NCBI GenBank assembly: GCA_949316235.1 | Contig: OX438752.1 | Span: 754,001-818,000 of the forward strand | Source of the DNA: Oegoconia quadripuncta | Taxonomy: Eukaryota > Arthropoda > Insecta > Lepidoptera > Autostichidae | Length of the DNA stretch: 64,000 bases | Direction: 5' to 3' | Shown here: positions 9,551-20,002 of the stretch, piece by piece | Layout: every line of letters starts with the position of its first letter | Position numbering within the stretch: position 1 is the first letter of the stretch | The notes under the pieces: generated by a model | Databases searched by the model: none | What the model was told of the DNA's origin: nothing | What the model saw: the letters and a program-made list of their open reading frames with translations, nothing else | Made by a program: the position numbers and the translations under genes

Positions 9551-9760
9551 TTTTTATGCACAACGGGTTGATACTTGACCTCAATCACACCTGATGTTAA
9601 GTGAAGATGAGGTCGACGGTGGAAGCGTACTGACCCGGAAACCCCAACCATTTGGAGGACTGGCTATCTTATCTCTGACAACCGGAACATGAAACAACAT
9701 GAACATTGCTGCTTGGCGGCAAGATTTAGATAAGATGGTGGTAGCTAATGGTGGTGTAAT
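9551..9760 (-). mobile_element. SINE-1, 5'-truncated
   Basis: Antisense SINE-1 from its A-tail (TTTTTTATGCACAACGGG) through CCGGAACATG to about 9760, lacking the tRNA-like head. A head-to-head partner begins 30 bp further on. Confidence 0.75.
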
Positions 9761-9789
9761 GGTAGTAGATAAGATAAGATTCAGAAGTT

Positions 9790-10119
9790 AACCGCCTCCG
9801 TGGTTTAATGTAAACAACATAGAGTTTACGAATCGGAGGTAGGGGGGTTCGATCTCCAGCGGGGTACATGTTTAGTACTCGGTTCGATTGGTTGTAGGTC
9901 ATTTCAAATAGCCGCCTGGTTAGCTACCACCATCTAATCTGCTGCCAAACAGCAATGTTAATAGCATTGTTGTGTTCCGGTTGTCAGAGATAAGATAGCC
10001 AGTCCCGAAAATAAGATGGGATTTCCGGATCAGTACGCTTCCACTTTCAGCCTCGTCTTCACTTAAGATGCGGTGTGATTGAGGTTAGGTGCCAAGCCGT
10101 AGCGCATGCAAAAAAAAAA
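9790..10119 (+). mobile_element. SINE-1, near full length
   Basis: Sense copy: AACCGCCTCCGTGG head with a mutated A-box (TGGTTTAATG), the B-box GGTTCGATCTCC, a body with TCCGGTTGTCAGAGATAAG, and a 3' end GATTGAGG... followed by nine A at 10111-10119. Two B-box and several A-box substitutions make pol III activity unlikely. No convincing TSD remains. Confidence 0.8.
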
Positions 10120-10556
10120 GAATTCGATGTCTACCATAAATAGACTTTCGACAAGACAATTCATGTTTTAACAGCAATAAAGTCTTGTAACTAACGGTTC
10201 ATGTTTAAATTAGGCAAGTTTAAATTACTATTGCAAATCGACTTCCTTCAGTATGTAGTTACTTGAATTCTAATTAGCTCTAACAATTTTTTCTATATTT
10301 TTTTTTGTATGCAGATAAAATCCTAAAGATTTCATACGATGTTGTCATGCATCTCATTTAATTATCTCTTCAAGGATAATGCACGTCACGTGAATTTAAT
10401 AAAACGATCTCAAGATTGAGATAAAAGTGTTAAATAGCATCAAAAATAGTAGTTTTAAGATCGATCAATATCGGACTTTTTGGATGATAATCATCCACAG
10501 ACTAATAACCAACTCGTTCTCATACCAGGCTATTTCACATTAATAAAAAAAATTAG

Positions 10557-10949
10557 GGCTTTTTGGCGGGAACTCGGCGAGTGAAGTAGCATTTTTCTTT
10601 ATAAGTCTTATAATTTGTGCATTCTAACTTTTGAAGCTTAATAATGGCAGAATATTGTGCAGCAAACGTTAGTGATAGTGTACAAGTGAAGGGAAGTGTA
10701 AATTAAAGTGCGTTACGGAGCTTTCGGGTTCCCACAAGAAGCCGCCAAAATCTTTTGTAAAGCATTCTGCCACTTTACTGAAGAATGATTTGACCGTGAC
10801 TAGACTCTGTATACGCCAAGTATACGACGAATTACTTGTTTTGACTGAGACTGACTTACAAACTGAAGAAATAAGAGAAATAAGACATGGCTGTTATGGG
10901 CTAGATCCCTTTGCCTTCTCCTAAAGGAGAGAATGAAACAAAAAAAAAA
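10557..10949 (+). mobile_element. R400 retroposon, complete
   Basis: A full sense unit from GGCTTTTTGGCGGGAACTCG to GAATGAAAC plus ten A. It is flanked by AAAATTAG on the left and AAAATTAG after the tail, a probable TSD partly hidden in the A-run. About 95% like the other copies by eye. No open frame longer than 60 codons and no recognised promoter box. Confidence 0.8.
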
Positions 10950-10981
10950 TTAGATTGAGAAGTCATTGACGTTGTATAACT

Positions 10982-11600
10982 GAAGGGAAGTGTAAATTAA
11001 AGTGCGTAACTAAGCAATACAATACAATACAAATACACTTTATTGCATAACATAATTTAGAATAATTTTTGATGATAACAATAAAACACAATTAGGCGGT
11101 GCTATCACTAAAAGCGATCTCTTCCAGACAACCCACAGCTATGGGAAATTTGTAGATAGAAAGCAGGTAGGTTGCACGATACTACCAACTAAAGAAATAA
11201 TTATAGATAAGTATGCATAAATACAATAATAAATATTATAATATAAATATATGTATATAAATAATATATAGTACAAAACACAATAGTTAGAGGCACTTAT
11301 AGATAGTCAACTAATGTTCACGAGGCGGGAGTTTTGAGACCTAAGTAGTGGATTTTGACTTAAAATTTAATAAGAAGAATTTAAGAAGCCGCCAAAATCT
11401 TCCGCAAGGCCTTCTGTCACTTTGCTGAACAATACTACAGAAGAGTAGGCTGGAACCTTTACCGTCAAACGACGAATGACTTTTTTTTGACTGACTTTAC
11501 TAATCTACAGAAATAAGAGAAATAAGTCATGACTGTATGGACTTAGATCCCTTTGCCTTCTCGGAGAGGAGTAAAATTAAAACGAAAAAAAAAATTGCTC
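10982..11600 (+). mobile_element. Older R400 copy split by LINE-D
   Basis: A diverged R400 piece at 10982-11010 (GAAGGGAAGTGTAAATTAAA) continues at about 11380 (AAGAAGCCGCCAAAATCTTC) and ends with CCTTTGCCTTCTCGGAGAGG and A's at about 11600. The intervening 11015-11378 contains an antisense LINE-D 3' end. Confidence 0.65.
11015..11378 (-). mobile_element. LINE-D 3' end in older R400
   Basis: Begins with the antisense pentanucleotide tail (AATACAATACAATAC), then ACTTTATTGCA and ACTAAAAGCGATCTCTTCCAG, the LINE-D 3' UTR also seen near 12.1, 43.2 and 61.4 kb. No coding part was identified. Confidence 0.6.
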
Positions 11601-12107
11601 TTGTTTTATCCGCACAACCGGACGGACACTGACCGATGTTGATCGCATTAAAGATAAATAAGATAAAACTATAAAATAAACTAGGAATTTCTGTTGTGTT
11701 GTCCCTTCGTATTTGAATAAGCGATTGCAAAATGATTTCAAATAACCAAGTTTATGTATTAGATCTCCCAACACCCGCCACTGCATCGTGATTTGTTAAT
11801 AAACATTGAATTCAGACGGCGATGTTGTGCGAACTCCCACACCGCCATTGTTCAAACCAAATCCTTGGCACCGGGAACAATTTCCGTGGAAATTCAAATT
11901 ATTTCGAGCGCAAATTTCAGCATTTCGCTATTCCGTATATATAAAAATTACCTACATTATTTAGCTACAAATAAATAGGACATACAAGAGGCGTGCTTAT
12001 TCCTAAAATATATAAAATATATAGATAAGAGTTTACAGAAATAAAAAGTAAAAAAAAACGTAAGAAAACAATATGAGATTAAAATAACATGTTTGTTACA
12101 ATTTGTA

Positions 12108-12245
12108 ACAAAGGTTGATTGGAAGAGATAGCTTTTAGTGATAAGGCCGCCTAATTGTATTGTGCTTTGTAAAATGTATTGTTCTCCTTTTGTACAATAA
12201 AGTGTATTTGCATTGTATTGTGTTGTGTTGTATTGTATTGTTATT
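12108..12245 (+). mobile_element. LINE-D 3' UTR and (TATTG)n tail
   Basis: GAAGAGATAGCTTTTAGTGA, a GGCCGCCTAATT motif, then ACAATAAAGTGTATTTGC followed by TATTG/TGTTG pentanucleotides. The AATAAA just before the repeat is the likely polyadenylation signal of the parent RNA. Confidence 0.7.
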
Positions 12246-12540
12246 TTAATCTTATATTGTTTTGTACATCAAGACAGTGTCCATATTTGTTAAGCAATAT
12301 CCGGAATTCTTTATTGCACGAAGGGAAGCCATTACAAGAAAATTTAGGGACAAATTAAATATTAGGCTTCAAGTGCCATACTGTAGATTGCCAATGGTAA
12401 AAAAGAATTGCTTTTTTATGGGAATAAAAGTTTTTAATCATTTGCCGGACAATTATCAAAGACTTGCCTCTGCAACAGTTCAAGATACAACTACATGGCT
12501 GACTATTAGACAAATAAGATAAGATAAAATTTATTTAAGT
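12246..12540 (+). pseudogene. LINE RT C-terminal fragment
   Basis: The frame at 12262-12522 encodes a C-terminal LINE domain: KQYPEFF, then RLQVPYCRLPMVKKNCFFMG and IKVFNHLPDNYQRLA. It parallels the end of the 16.4-19.0 kb ORF2 (EHPELF ... MCIKVFNKIPKNIRNL). A TTATTTAAG-type end follows. It is strongly 5' truncated. Confidence 0.65.
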
Positions 12541-12544
12541 ATAA

Positions 12545-13270
12545 AAATTAACCTAAATACATGACTTATTCTATAGTAACATAGTCCAAATAATACTATA
12601 TAATGTTACCTAAACTAAGTAAATGTTTACTTGTGTCTTAGGCAACACGATTGCTAAAACAAAAATAATGAGACCTATACTTACACTTAAATTAAATAAA
12701 CAATAAAACATTTCTTATTTACTCTTAAATAACCTTACTTTACATTAACCTATCTACTCACTTACTCAGAATGCGTGATTATCTTACAATTAGGACCTAA
12801 GCTACTGTCAGCAACTTTTCTGTTTCATCGTATGTTTTGCGTTTTAGCCATAATGTTTCTTTTCAATGAATGAATTTTTCATACAAATTTGATACTATAT
12901 AGGAATCACTAATATAAATTAATAAATGCAGGGATTTTTCTTTAATGATAATAATAGAGTGGAGAATTAAATACTATTTCTAATTTATACATGAGATTGC
13001 AATTATAATTAATGCTGTTTTTTGACGAACTCATTAGTATTTAACATTATTAATTAAGACGGGGATAATTTAGAATTCCCTGTGCTTAGCTAGGTAAAAT
13101 AGTGGAAATTGTAAAATTTGTAATTTAAGCCTTCAATATTTGCACGTGTCGTATAGGCAGGTTTTTGCGGGAATTTTGTAATATATTTACCACTCACGCC
13201 ACCAAAAATCAATGCAAATAAAGTGATTTAATTTCATTTCATAACCAAAAAAACCCGACACCATATTTTG
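12545..13270. other. AT-rich intergenic, nothing recognised
   Basis: No coding potential and no repeat shared with other parts of the window. Confidence 0.45.
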
Positions 13271-13389
13271 TATTTTGCGGGAGCCATGTTGGAATTTTTT
13301 CGAAAAAATATATCCTGTGACACTCTTCTTCTTCTTATTTTTGAAGATGGCAACCAGTCAACCTCACTGTCGAGGGACATTACTGCCAG

Positions 13390-13722
13390 TTTCGAGTGAA
13401 AAATTTTATTTCTCTTATTTCTTCAGTTTACAAGTCAGTCTCAGTCAAAACAAGTAATTCGTCGTATACAGAGTCTAGTCACGGTCAAGTCATTCTTCAG
13501 TAAAGTGGCAGAATGCTTTACAAAAGATTTTGGCGGCTTCTTGTGGGAACCCGAAAGCTCCGTTACGCACTTTAATTTACACTTCCTTTCACCTGTACAC
13601 CAACACTAACGTTTGTTGCACAATATTCTGCCATTATTAAGCTTCAAAAGTCAGAATGCACAAATTATAAGAATTATAAAGAAAAATGCAACTTCACTCG
13701 CCGAGATCCCGCCAAAAAGCCC
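13390..13722 (-). mobile_element. R400 retroposon, 3'-truncated
   Basis: Antisense R400 from GCCAAAAAGCCC (13711-13722) to TTTCTCTTATTTCTTCAGTT at about 13390. The unit's 3' terminal 60 bp and A-tail are missing, unlike the other copies. Confidence 0.75.
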
Positions 13723-13779
13723 CTATGACACTCTGAGTATCAAAACGAAACACCATGCACTTTAAAATCGGTCAAGCCC

Positions 13780-14010
13780 TACAGGAGACATAGAAATATT
13801 GTCAAATTTATGTAAGTTCGGTGACAATGCAATATTATGGTACCATCTGATGATGAAGCCAGGATGTAGGGACTGATCTCTCTGATGCCAAATGGCAAGA
13901 TAGTCGAATTTAGGCTTGTTTATTTTGTTGCCATGAGCACTTCCATTACACATGATGACGAGGGTCTGGAGATGGAGCCAGATTGTCACTGAAACTTCTT
14001 GATGGTGTTT
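13780..14010. repeat. Dispersed repeat containing GATGGAGCCAG
   Basis: Contains TGATGATGAAGCCAGGATGT and TCTGGAGATGGAGCCAG. The same motifs recur at 20.76-20.94 kb, separated there too by AATTTGGGCTT-like sequence. Class unknown. Confidence 0.5.
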
Positions 14011-14320
14011 ATGTTACTCGTCTTTGTACTAGAATAATATTTTTTAAAATATTTTTAATATAAAATTAGTTTAATTGTTGTATTAAGGTTACATTTCGAA
14101 AACTATAACACGACGCAGAATTGTACGGTCGATTTTTTGTTGTACGTGTTTATGTAATATAATAAATATATGTTTTATCTATCTATATGTGATCGATCAC
14201 CAATCGGGAAAAATCATAAAAGATATTGAGATATATCGTAACTATTCATAAATTTGTACCGGATGAGTTCTTTTACCGTAAGGAAAGAAATAGGACATAT
14301 TAAGTAAGTGAAATAGAAGT

Positions 14321-14483
14321 ATTTTATTTTTTTTTGGATTTTACTCTCTAGTATTTAGCCAACGACAATTTTAATGAAAAACGAGGAACCGTATTTACAA
14401 ATTAACAAACAATATAATACAACATTTTAACGCAAAGGAAGAGGGAAGAGGTTAGGAGAGGTTTTTTCCCGGATATATAGATA
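14321..14483 (-). mobile_element. 163-bp insertion with 12-bp TSD
   Basis: TGAAATAGAAGT occurs at 14309-14320 and again at 14484-14495, interrupting the MITE-2 left arm. The insert starts with a T-rich run on its left, so it looks like a minus-strand retroposon with an A-rich tail. I do not recognise the family. Confidence 0.65.
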
Positions 14484-14508
14484 TGAAATAGAAGTTATTG
14501 GCATAGGT

Positions 14509-14511
<3 letters not shown>

Positions 14512-14553
<42 letters not shown>

Positions 14554-14600
14554 TAGAATGGGATCGCTCTTGACCTTAATCTGGACTGGACTGGACTGGC
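14512..14600 (-). mobile_element. LINE-E 3' end with poly-T
   Basis: About 38 T followed by ATTAGAATGGGATCGCTCTT and GACCTTAATCTGGACT. This is the antisense of the LINE-E end found in sense at 37.99 and 54.08 kb (GGTCAAGAG then GATCCCATTCTAATT and A's). Confidence 0.7.
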
Positions 14601-14881
14601 TTTTCATTGGTATGCGATTGGCGTGATTCTTAGGGTTCCTATCATGCCAAATTTATGACAAACTTAACGCTTTATTCTATGATAGTTTTGAAAAAAAAAA
14701 ATTAAACTACCTATGCCAATATCTTTTATTTCACTTACCCAATACGCCCTATTTTTTTCCTTACGGTAAAAAAATTCACCCTGTATAATCTTTTAAAGGA
14801 AAACATCTTTAAAATATAATTTAGAATTACATACATAATAAGGGAAATTTCAAATCAAAATACCACGTTGGATGTGTTTGT

Positions 14882-15050
<169 letters not shown>

Positions 15051-15067
15051 AAATAGAGGAACTAATA

Positions 15068-16153
15068 TTGGAAAACGGTACACACAAGAAAAGAATTGCT
15101 GAACAGGATTTAAAGATAAGAAGATTAATGTACCTTACTACTGCGGATTCTACTCGTAAATCTACTTCGACAAAGAAAGTTAAATCCACAAAAAAAAATA
15201 AACTGCTGAAAGCCGTAAATCCAAATGAGAGTTACAATGATCTGCAAATACCTAGTATGGATAGCGGTTTATATAAAAACTCTACAACCCAAACCGTAAC
15301 TGAAACGGTGAGTGCATTTGAAAATGATATAGATAAACGAGCACATGAAGGGGACCAAAAGAAGATTTGGATATTTGGTGGTCAACGGTGCGTCGGCCTT
15401 GCCGTAAACATCATGAATATGAGGAAAAATACAAATTATGAAAAATATACAGTGACATCAATAACGAAACCACATGCTACAACGGAAGAGATTTTGAGAG
15501 GCTGTGGAAACTCTCGCTTGGGCAAAATGGACAAGCTGATTATAGGAATAGGCGAGAATGATAGTAACCCATTCAAAGTCATGTCTGAATTATCTAGCGT
15601 TTTAAAAATATTCCAAAATAATGTTGTATTGGTCTTAAATGTAGTAAAGAATAACCATGTAAATGAAAATATGTTAAATACACAACTAAAATTAATATGT
15701 AAGAATTTCCCAAATTGTAAGTTTATTGAGACAAGTGTATACTCTCATTTAACTTGTAAGCAAATAAGTTTTACTATTGACTGCGTAGATTATGACGAAA
15801 AATTTTTAAAGTTTAAATTGCAGCGAGAAAATGAGCGAGTGAAGTACTCATCCCCTTCTGGAACCGATCTCGATTTCGGTATCAGCAAGGCCTCGTTAAT
15901 TACTGAATACACTTATTCCAATCATAGCATATCTAAATCAGCTAACATGTCGCAAAACAACCAGCTTTTAATTGAGAGTAACGCCTCAAATCCTGGTTCT
16001 AGTCTAAACCCAATCACGAGTGATAATAACTCTCGACAGCTTATATTCCAAAAAGGTACGATTCCATTTTATTTCCCAATTGCAAATAGAAGCACCAGCT
16101 CAATTGTAGAATCTGCTAATACTAACAATAAACCGAAGTTTTTTCGAGATTAA
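15068..16153 (+). CDS. LINE ORF1, coiled coil plus SGNH-esterase-like domain (partial)
   Basis: The given start is a TTG. The same frame is open upstream to 15011 and runs into the T-run, so the true N-terminus is lost. Residues encoded from 15011 (WLSALEQLASADNQIEELIL) form leucine heptads that lead into a lysine-rich linker. At about residues 99-200 there is an esterase-like fold: IWIFGGQ at the position where such ORF1s have a GDS block, TKPHATTEEI, and GIGEND matching the GxND block. The catalytic-serine position appears to be Q rather than S, so activity is doubtful. The C-terminal 100 residues are Ser/Asn-rich and low complexity. ORF1 proteins of this class are thought to bind RNA and aid assembly of the retrotransposition complex. 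The N-terminal PHD-like finger common in relatives is missing. Confidence 0.75.
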   Translation: MENGTHKKRIAEQDLKIRRLMYLTTADSTRKSTSTKKVKSTKKNKLLKAVNPNESYNDLQIPSMDSGLYKNSTTQTVTETVSAFENDIDKRAHEGDQKKIWIFGGQRCVGLAVNIMNMRKNTNYEKYTVTSITKPHATTEEILRGCGNSRLGKMDKLIIGIGENDSNPFKVMSELSSVLKIFQNNVVLVLNVVKNNHVNENMLNTQLKLICKNFPNCKFIETSVYSHLTCKQISFTIDCVDYDEKFLKFKLQRENERVKYSSPSGTDLDFGISKASLITEYTYSNHSISKSANMSQNNQLLIESNASNPGSSLNPITSDNNSRQLIFQKGTIPFYFPIANRSTSSIVESANTNNKPKFFRD

Positions 16154-16169
16154 AAATCAATTTCACGTC

Positions 16170-16421
16170 TTGCACCAAAATATCCAAAGCATCTTACCGA
16201 AAAAGGAACTAATTGAGGTAACTATTTCCGGTATGGCAGAGGAAGGCATACCACTGGACGTAATTTGTTTAACAGAGACCTTTGTAAAGGAAGGTGAAGA
16301 ATCTAACATTAAAATACATAATTTCGAATTAGCTGCAAATTATTCTAGAGAGATAAAACGAGGGGGGACCTGTATCCTCCTTAGAAGAGGTTTCATATCT
16401 AATGAACTACATTTTTTTTAA
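16170..16421 (+). pseudogene. LINE ORF2, N-terminal endonuclease part (before frameshift)
   Basis: Encodes the first 80 or so residues of an APE-type endonuclease: LHQNIQSIL carries the conserved Asn, ICLTETF the catalytic Glu, and RGGTCILL the next core strand. The start shown is TTG; the frame is open further upstream past 16143 without an ATG, so where translation began is unclear. The frame fails near 16410-16418 at a run of eight T, where the next frame (16402-19023) takes over. This is a single-base slip, either a true mutation or a homopolymer error. Confidence 0.75.
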
Positions 16422-19023
16422 TAACTATTTAGTGCCTTGTAAATTTGAGTGTTGTGGTATAGAAATCCCGACACACAACTTAATTATACTTTGCCTCTAT
16501 AACTCACATAAAAAGTATGCAACAATTTTTTTGTACAAATTAGAAACTCTTTTAGACGATTTGACTAAGAAATATAAAAATAGGAAAATAATTATAACTG
16601 GAGACTTTAATATCAATATTTTAGAAAATAGTAATGCAACTAAATATCTCCAAGACATTATCCGGAATTACAATATAAATTTACATATCAATACAGCAAC
16701 CAGAGGTAACTCGTGCTTAGATTTAATAATTAGCAATATAAAAAAAGCTACAGCTAAAGTGATCCAATTACAACTTTCTGATCATAACACAGGGCAAATA
16801 TTAAGTTTTCTAGTTAGGAATAAACCAAGCGAAGTTAAACAATGGTTCATATATAGAAGAGATCATAGTCGTGAAAATATCCAAAAGTTTCGAATATACG
16901 TGAATTCTATTTCATTCCATGAGGTATTGGAAGCTAATGATGTTGACACAGCCTTTGATGCTTTTCACAACTTACTTTGTTTGCTTTATAACTTGTGCTT
17001 CCCTAAAATTAGAATCAAAGTTAACAATAGAGTCCTCGGTCCAAAATGGATTACCAAAGGTCTTAAGCTATGCTATAAAGTGAAAAGATCACTGCGTTAT
17101 GAATATTATAAGAATAAAAACGAACATAATAAATCAAAGTATCTGAATTATTCTAAAATACTAAGAAAATGTACATATAACGCTCAACGGAAGTCTAACA
17201 GGAAATATATATGTGGAAGTAAGAATATTTGCAAGGCTTCGTGGAAAGTAATTAAAGAAGAAACGGATAATAATAGAGTAAACAGTCACATCGTAAAGGT
17301 TGCATTAGATAACAATGTAATATCGGATCCTACTAAAATCGCGGTAGCATTTAACGATTATTTTATTAATTCAACGAATACGAGCTTCGATTTTAAAAAT
17401 AAAATTGATCAAGTGATGGCGACAGTTAAACCGGTACTGCAAACGTGCTTCTTAAGACCTACAGGAGTAAACGAAATCCTGAAAGTAATTATGTCACTAA
17501 ATAAATCTAAAGCATGTGGTTTGGATGACATTCCTACGAATATAATAAAAACTATAAAAATTGAAATAGCACCGCTTTTGGCACATTTGATTAATCTATC
17601 GTTTGAAAAGGGACTCTTCCCTGAAAAATTGAAAGTGTCACTTGTAAAACCGCTTTATAAAAAGGGGGAGAGGTCGGATCTCAGTAACTATCGCCCCATT
17701 ACTCTGATTTCAATAATATCAAAAATATTTGAGAAATGTATGTTAATAAGATTAAATGAATTTTGTACTAAATTCAACATTATTAAAGAGGAACAAAACG
17801 GTTTTCGGAAGGGAAAGTCTACAACCCTCGCGTGTTTTAATCTAATGCACAATGTACTGATAAACCTCGATGCCAAAAACGATACGACAGTTCTCTTCTT
17901 CGATATGTCTAAGGCATTCGACTTCGTCGTTCATGACATACTTCTAAAAAAGCTTGAAAAATATGGTATCCGAGGTCCAGCGTTGTCATGGATAGAATCG
18001 TACTTGCAGGATAGGCAGCAATGTGTTGAAATAAGTAAATTAGATGGTAATAATAATCTTAATTGTTATCGATCGGATCTCAAGCATAATAAATACGGCG
18101 TTCCCCAGGGGAGTGTGTTGGGGCCATTGCTGTTTCTCTTGTACATTAATGACCTACCAGAAGTGACGAAACATAAAAGTACGATGTTTGCCGATGACAT
18201 ATCATTTGTAGTGACATCTAATGATAATGATCTATTTAATTATGAGACTGACATTAATAATACAATTAAATCTGTAATAACATGGCTTGACATCAATAAC
18301 TTACGTGTGAATTTGACTAAAACCAATTATATACAATTTACTACTAAGGGACGCAATCGAATAGATCTAAGTATTGAATATCAGGGACATATTTTAAAAG
18401 AAGTTGATCAGATTGCCTTTTTGGGAATTATATTGGACAAAAATATTAATTATGCAGCACACATCGGAAAAATTAGTTGTAAGATTAACAGATTCGTGTA
18501 TGTCCTTCGTAGACTAAGAAAAATTACATGTACAAGGACAGCATTAACTGCATATCATGGATATGTCGCGTCAGTTCTACGATATGGTTTGTTGATCTGG
18601 GGAAATGGCACTGATATCAAAAAAGTATTTATAGCCCAAAAGAAATGTGTACGAGCGATATGCGGTGTGGGTCCGTTAGAAACGTGTAAACCTCTTTTTT
18701 CCAAATTAGGCATTTTGACTGTACCAAGCATGTATATTTTTGAGATATGCAAATTTGTAAAAGAACATCCAGAATTATTTAAAACAGCACGAGAAGTGTA
18801 TCCTAGAAATACAAGGAATCCAGATAGACTCGCATTAGACCATTGTCCAAGACTCGCATTGTATCATGGGAATTGCTATAGTATGTGCATAAAAGTGTTT
18901 AATAAAATTCCAAAAAATATCAGGAACCTACCGCTTAAGCCCATGAAAACAAAACTGTACCAATGGCTCTCGAATTTCTGTTTTTATAGTGTAAATGAAT
19001 TTTTGAACGGATATTATTGTTAA
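16402..19023 (+). CDS. LINE ORF2, endonuclease C-terminal part and reverse transcriptase
   Basis: 873 codons. Endonuclease motifs TGDFN (about residue 67) and SDHNTGQ (about residue 128) complete the domain begun in the other frame. The RT domain follows: SNYRPITL, EEQNGFRKGKST, FFDMSKAFDFV, YGVPQGSVLGPLLF and the catalytic MFADD at about residue 597. After the RT come the thumb and the C-terminal domain (RYGLLIWGN, FIAQKKCVRAI, MCIKVFNKIP). There is no RNase H. In life the product nicks target DNA and primes reverse transcription of the element RNA. It is uninterrupted from here to the stop, so the copy is fairly young apart from the N-terminal frameshift. The first ATG codons here lie downstream of the true protein start. 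Confidence 0.85.
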   Translation: MNYIFFNNYLVPCKFECCGIEIPTHNLIILCLYNSHKKYATIFLYKLETLLDDLTKKYKNRKIIITGDFNINILENSNATKYLQDIIRNYNINLHINTATRGNSCLDLIISNIKKATAKVIQLQLSDHNTGQILSFLVRNKPSEVKQWFIYRRDHSRENIQKFRIYVNSISFHEVLEANDVDTAFDAFHNLLCLLYNLCFPKIRIKVNNRVLGPKWITKGLKLCYKVKRSLRYEYYKNKNEHNKSKYLNYSKILRKCTYNAQRKSNRKYICGSKNICKASWKVIKEETDNNRVNSHIVKVALDNNVISDPTKIAVAFNDYFINSTNTSFDFKNKIDQVMATVKPVLQTCFLRPTGVNEILKVIMSLNKSKACGLDDIPTNIIKTIKIEIAPLLAHLINLSFEKGLFPEKLKVSLVKPLYKKGERSDLSNYRPITLISIISKIFEKCMLIRLNEFCTKFNIIKEEQNGFRKGKSTTLACFNLMHNVLINLDAKNDTTVLFFDMSKAFDFVVHDILLKKLEKYGIRGPALSWIESYLQDRQQCVEISKLDGNNNLNCYRSDLKHNKYGVPQGSVLGPLLFLLYINDLPEVTKHKSTMFADDISFVVTSNDNDLFNYETDINNTIKSVITWLDINNLRVNLTKTNYIQFTTKGRNRIDLSIEYQGHILKEVDQIAFLGIILDKNINYAAHIGKISCKINRFVYVLRRLRKITCTRTALTAYHGYVASVLRYGLLIWGNGTDIKKVFIAQKKCVRAICGVGPLETCKPLFSKLGILTVPSMYIFEICKFVKEHPELFKTAREVYPRNTRNPDRLALDHCPRLALYHGNCYSMCIKVFNKIPKNIRNLPLKPMKTKLYQWLSNFCFYSVNEFLNGYYC

Positions 19024-19148
19024 ATTATATTTTATTACTGAAAGTTATATTTGCATGCTACTGTATTTTAGCTGAATAGAAGAGACTTATTTATGTAAAA
19101 TAATTGTAACACCTAGATATTATGTACCTACCTATTCACAGCAAATAA

Positions 19149-19181
19149 ATTCTATTCTATTCTATTCTATTCTATTCTATT
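19149..19181. repeat. (ATTCT)n LINE tail
   Basis: Six to seven ATTCT units immediately after AATAAA. It is the 3' terminal repeat of the LINE at 15.0-19.2 kb, replacing a poly-A tail. Confidence 0.9.
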
Positions 19182-19860
19182 GGAAACCATTTTATGTTAG
19201 AGAGATTTTTGTAATTTTTTTTTGTCGAATCATACCTTCATATTTTGAACTTTATAACATTATTACATATCTTCTTATTTCTTATTTTTTATTTCCGAAC
19301 CGTCACTAATTTTAGAAGGGTTGGAATCCTTAATTCCTACTCACACTGAGGTCCCCACCCTCAAATTCCGAGCCTTAAGCACTCTAGTTTCACTTGAGTC
19401 TCCGGGTTTTTAATAATAGAACCCTCTGTTCCCTAGACCTGCCTCCCCTCCCCTTATCCCTCGAGGGTGTAATTTGCAACGATCTGTCAGAGCACAAGAT
19501 AATCGCAGATTTGGAGGACCCCTAAGAATTTTTTGCACGAAAATGTCATTTATCAAAAGAATTATAAACTGAGAAATGGTTTTCTAATGAAGACTAATCA
19601 ATTATAGCATCAATATTTCAGGTAAATTACATTCCTAAGTGAAGAGGGAACAAAAAAATCACGTAACAAGGCAAAATCGAACCCAATCGAGTCACGTACT
19701 CGACAGCACAATTTTCCGGAGTGAAAACACCGGCCTGGGTAAATGGAAATTGATCACATCCTCCACTTCCTTCCAATTAAAAATAACAAAATATCGAACT
19801 CACCGGATCATTTTTGTAGCCGAACACGGTGTTGTGTACACTGGAGGGTTATACAGTTTT
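19182..19860. other. Unique-looking intergenic DNA
   Basis: Sequence complexity is higher than in the surrounding repeats and nothing here matches elsewhere in the window. No coding frame I can support. It may be host intron or intergenic DNA. Confidence 0.4.
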
Positions 19861-19902
19861 CACAGCACAATCGCGTAGTTGTTAGGTTTAACGCGCGGTC
19901 GC

Positions 19903-20002
19903 CATGACGTCCGACCGTGGCGATGGTTTGGACGCGAGTGACGGCGAGCGGGAGCTGGCGGGCGGCCCGGCCTGCGGCCCGCAAACCCTCGCGACTTGCT
20001 GA
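19903..20002 (+). other. CpG-rich patch, possible first exon
   Basis: A GC- and CpG-rich island about 120 bp long in AT-rich surroundings. It begins GCGCGGTCGCCATGACGTCC; the ATG at 19903 opens a 32-codon frame rich in D, G and E that stops at TGA. The minus strand also has an ATG with GTC before it. This could be the start of a host gene with a downstream splice site, or simply a GC-rich repeat end. No protein is recognised. Confidence 0.25.

Larger units (their letters stand above)
14266..14786. mobile_element. MITE-2 with TACCGTAAGGAAA inverted repeats, two insertions inside
   Basis: The left end has TACCGTAAGGAAAGAAATAG then AAGTGAAATAG. The right end is its inverse: CTATTTCACTT ... CTATTTTTTTCCTTACGGTA, with CACCCTGTATA outside. 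The interior shares GCGATTGGCG and AGGGTTCCT motifs with the 55.6-56.15 kb copy. Two retroposons interrupt it (14321-14483 and 14512-about 14600). The transposon superfamily is not clear to me. Confidence 0.65.
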
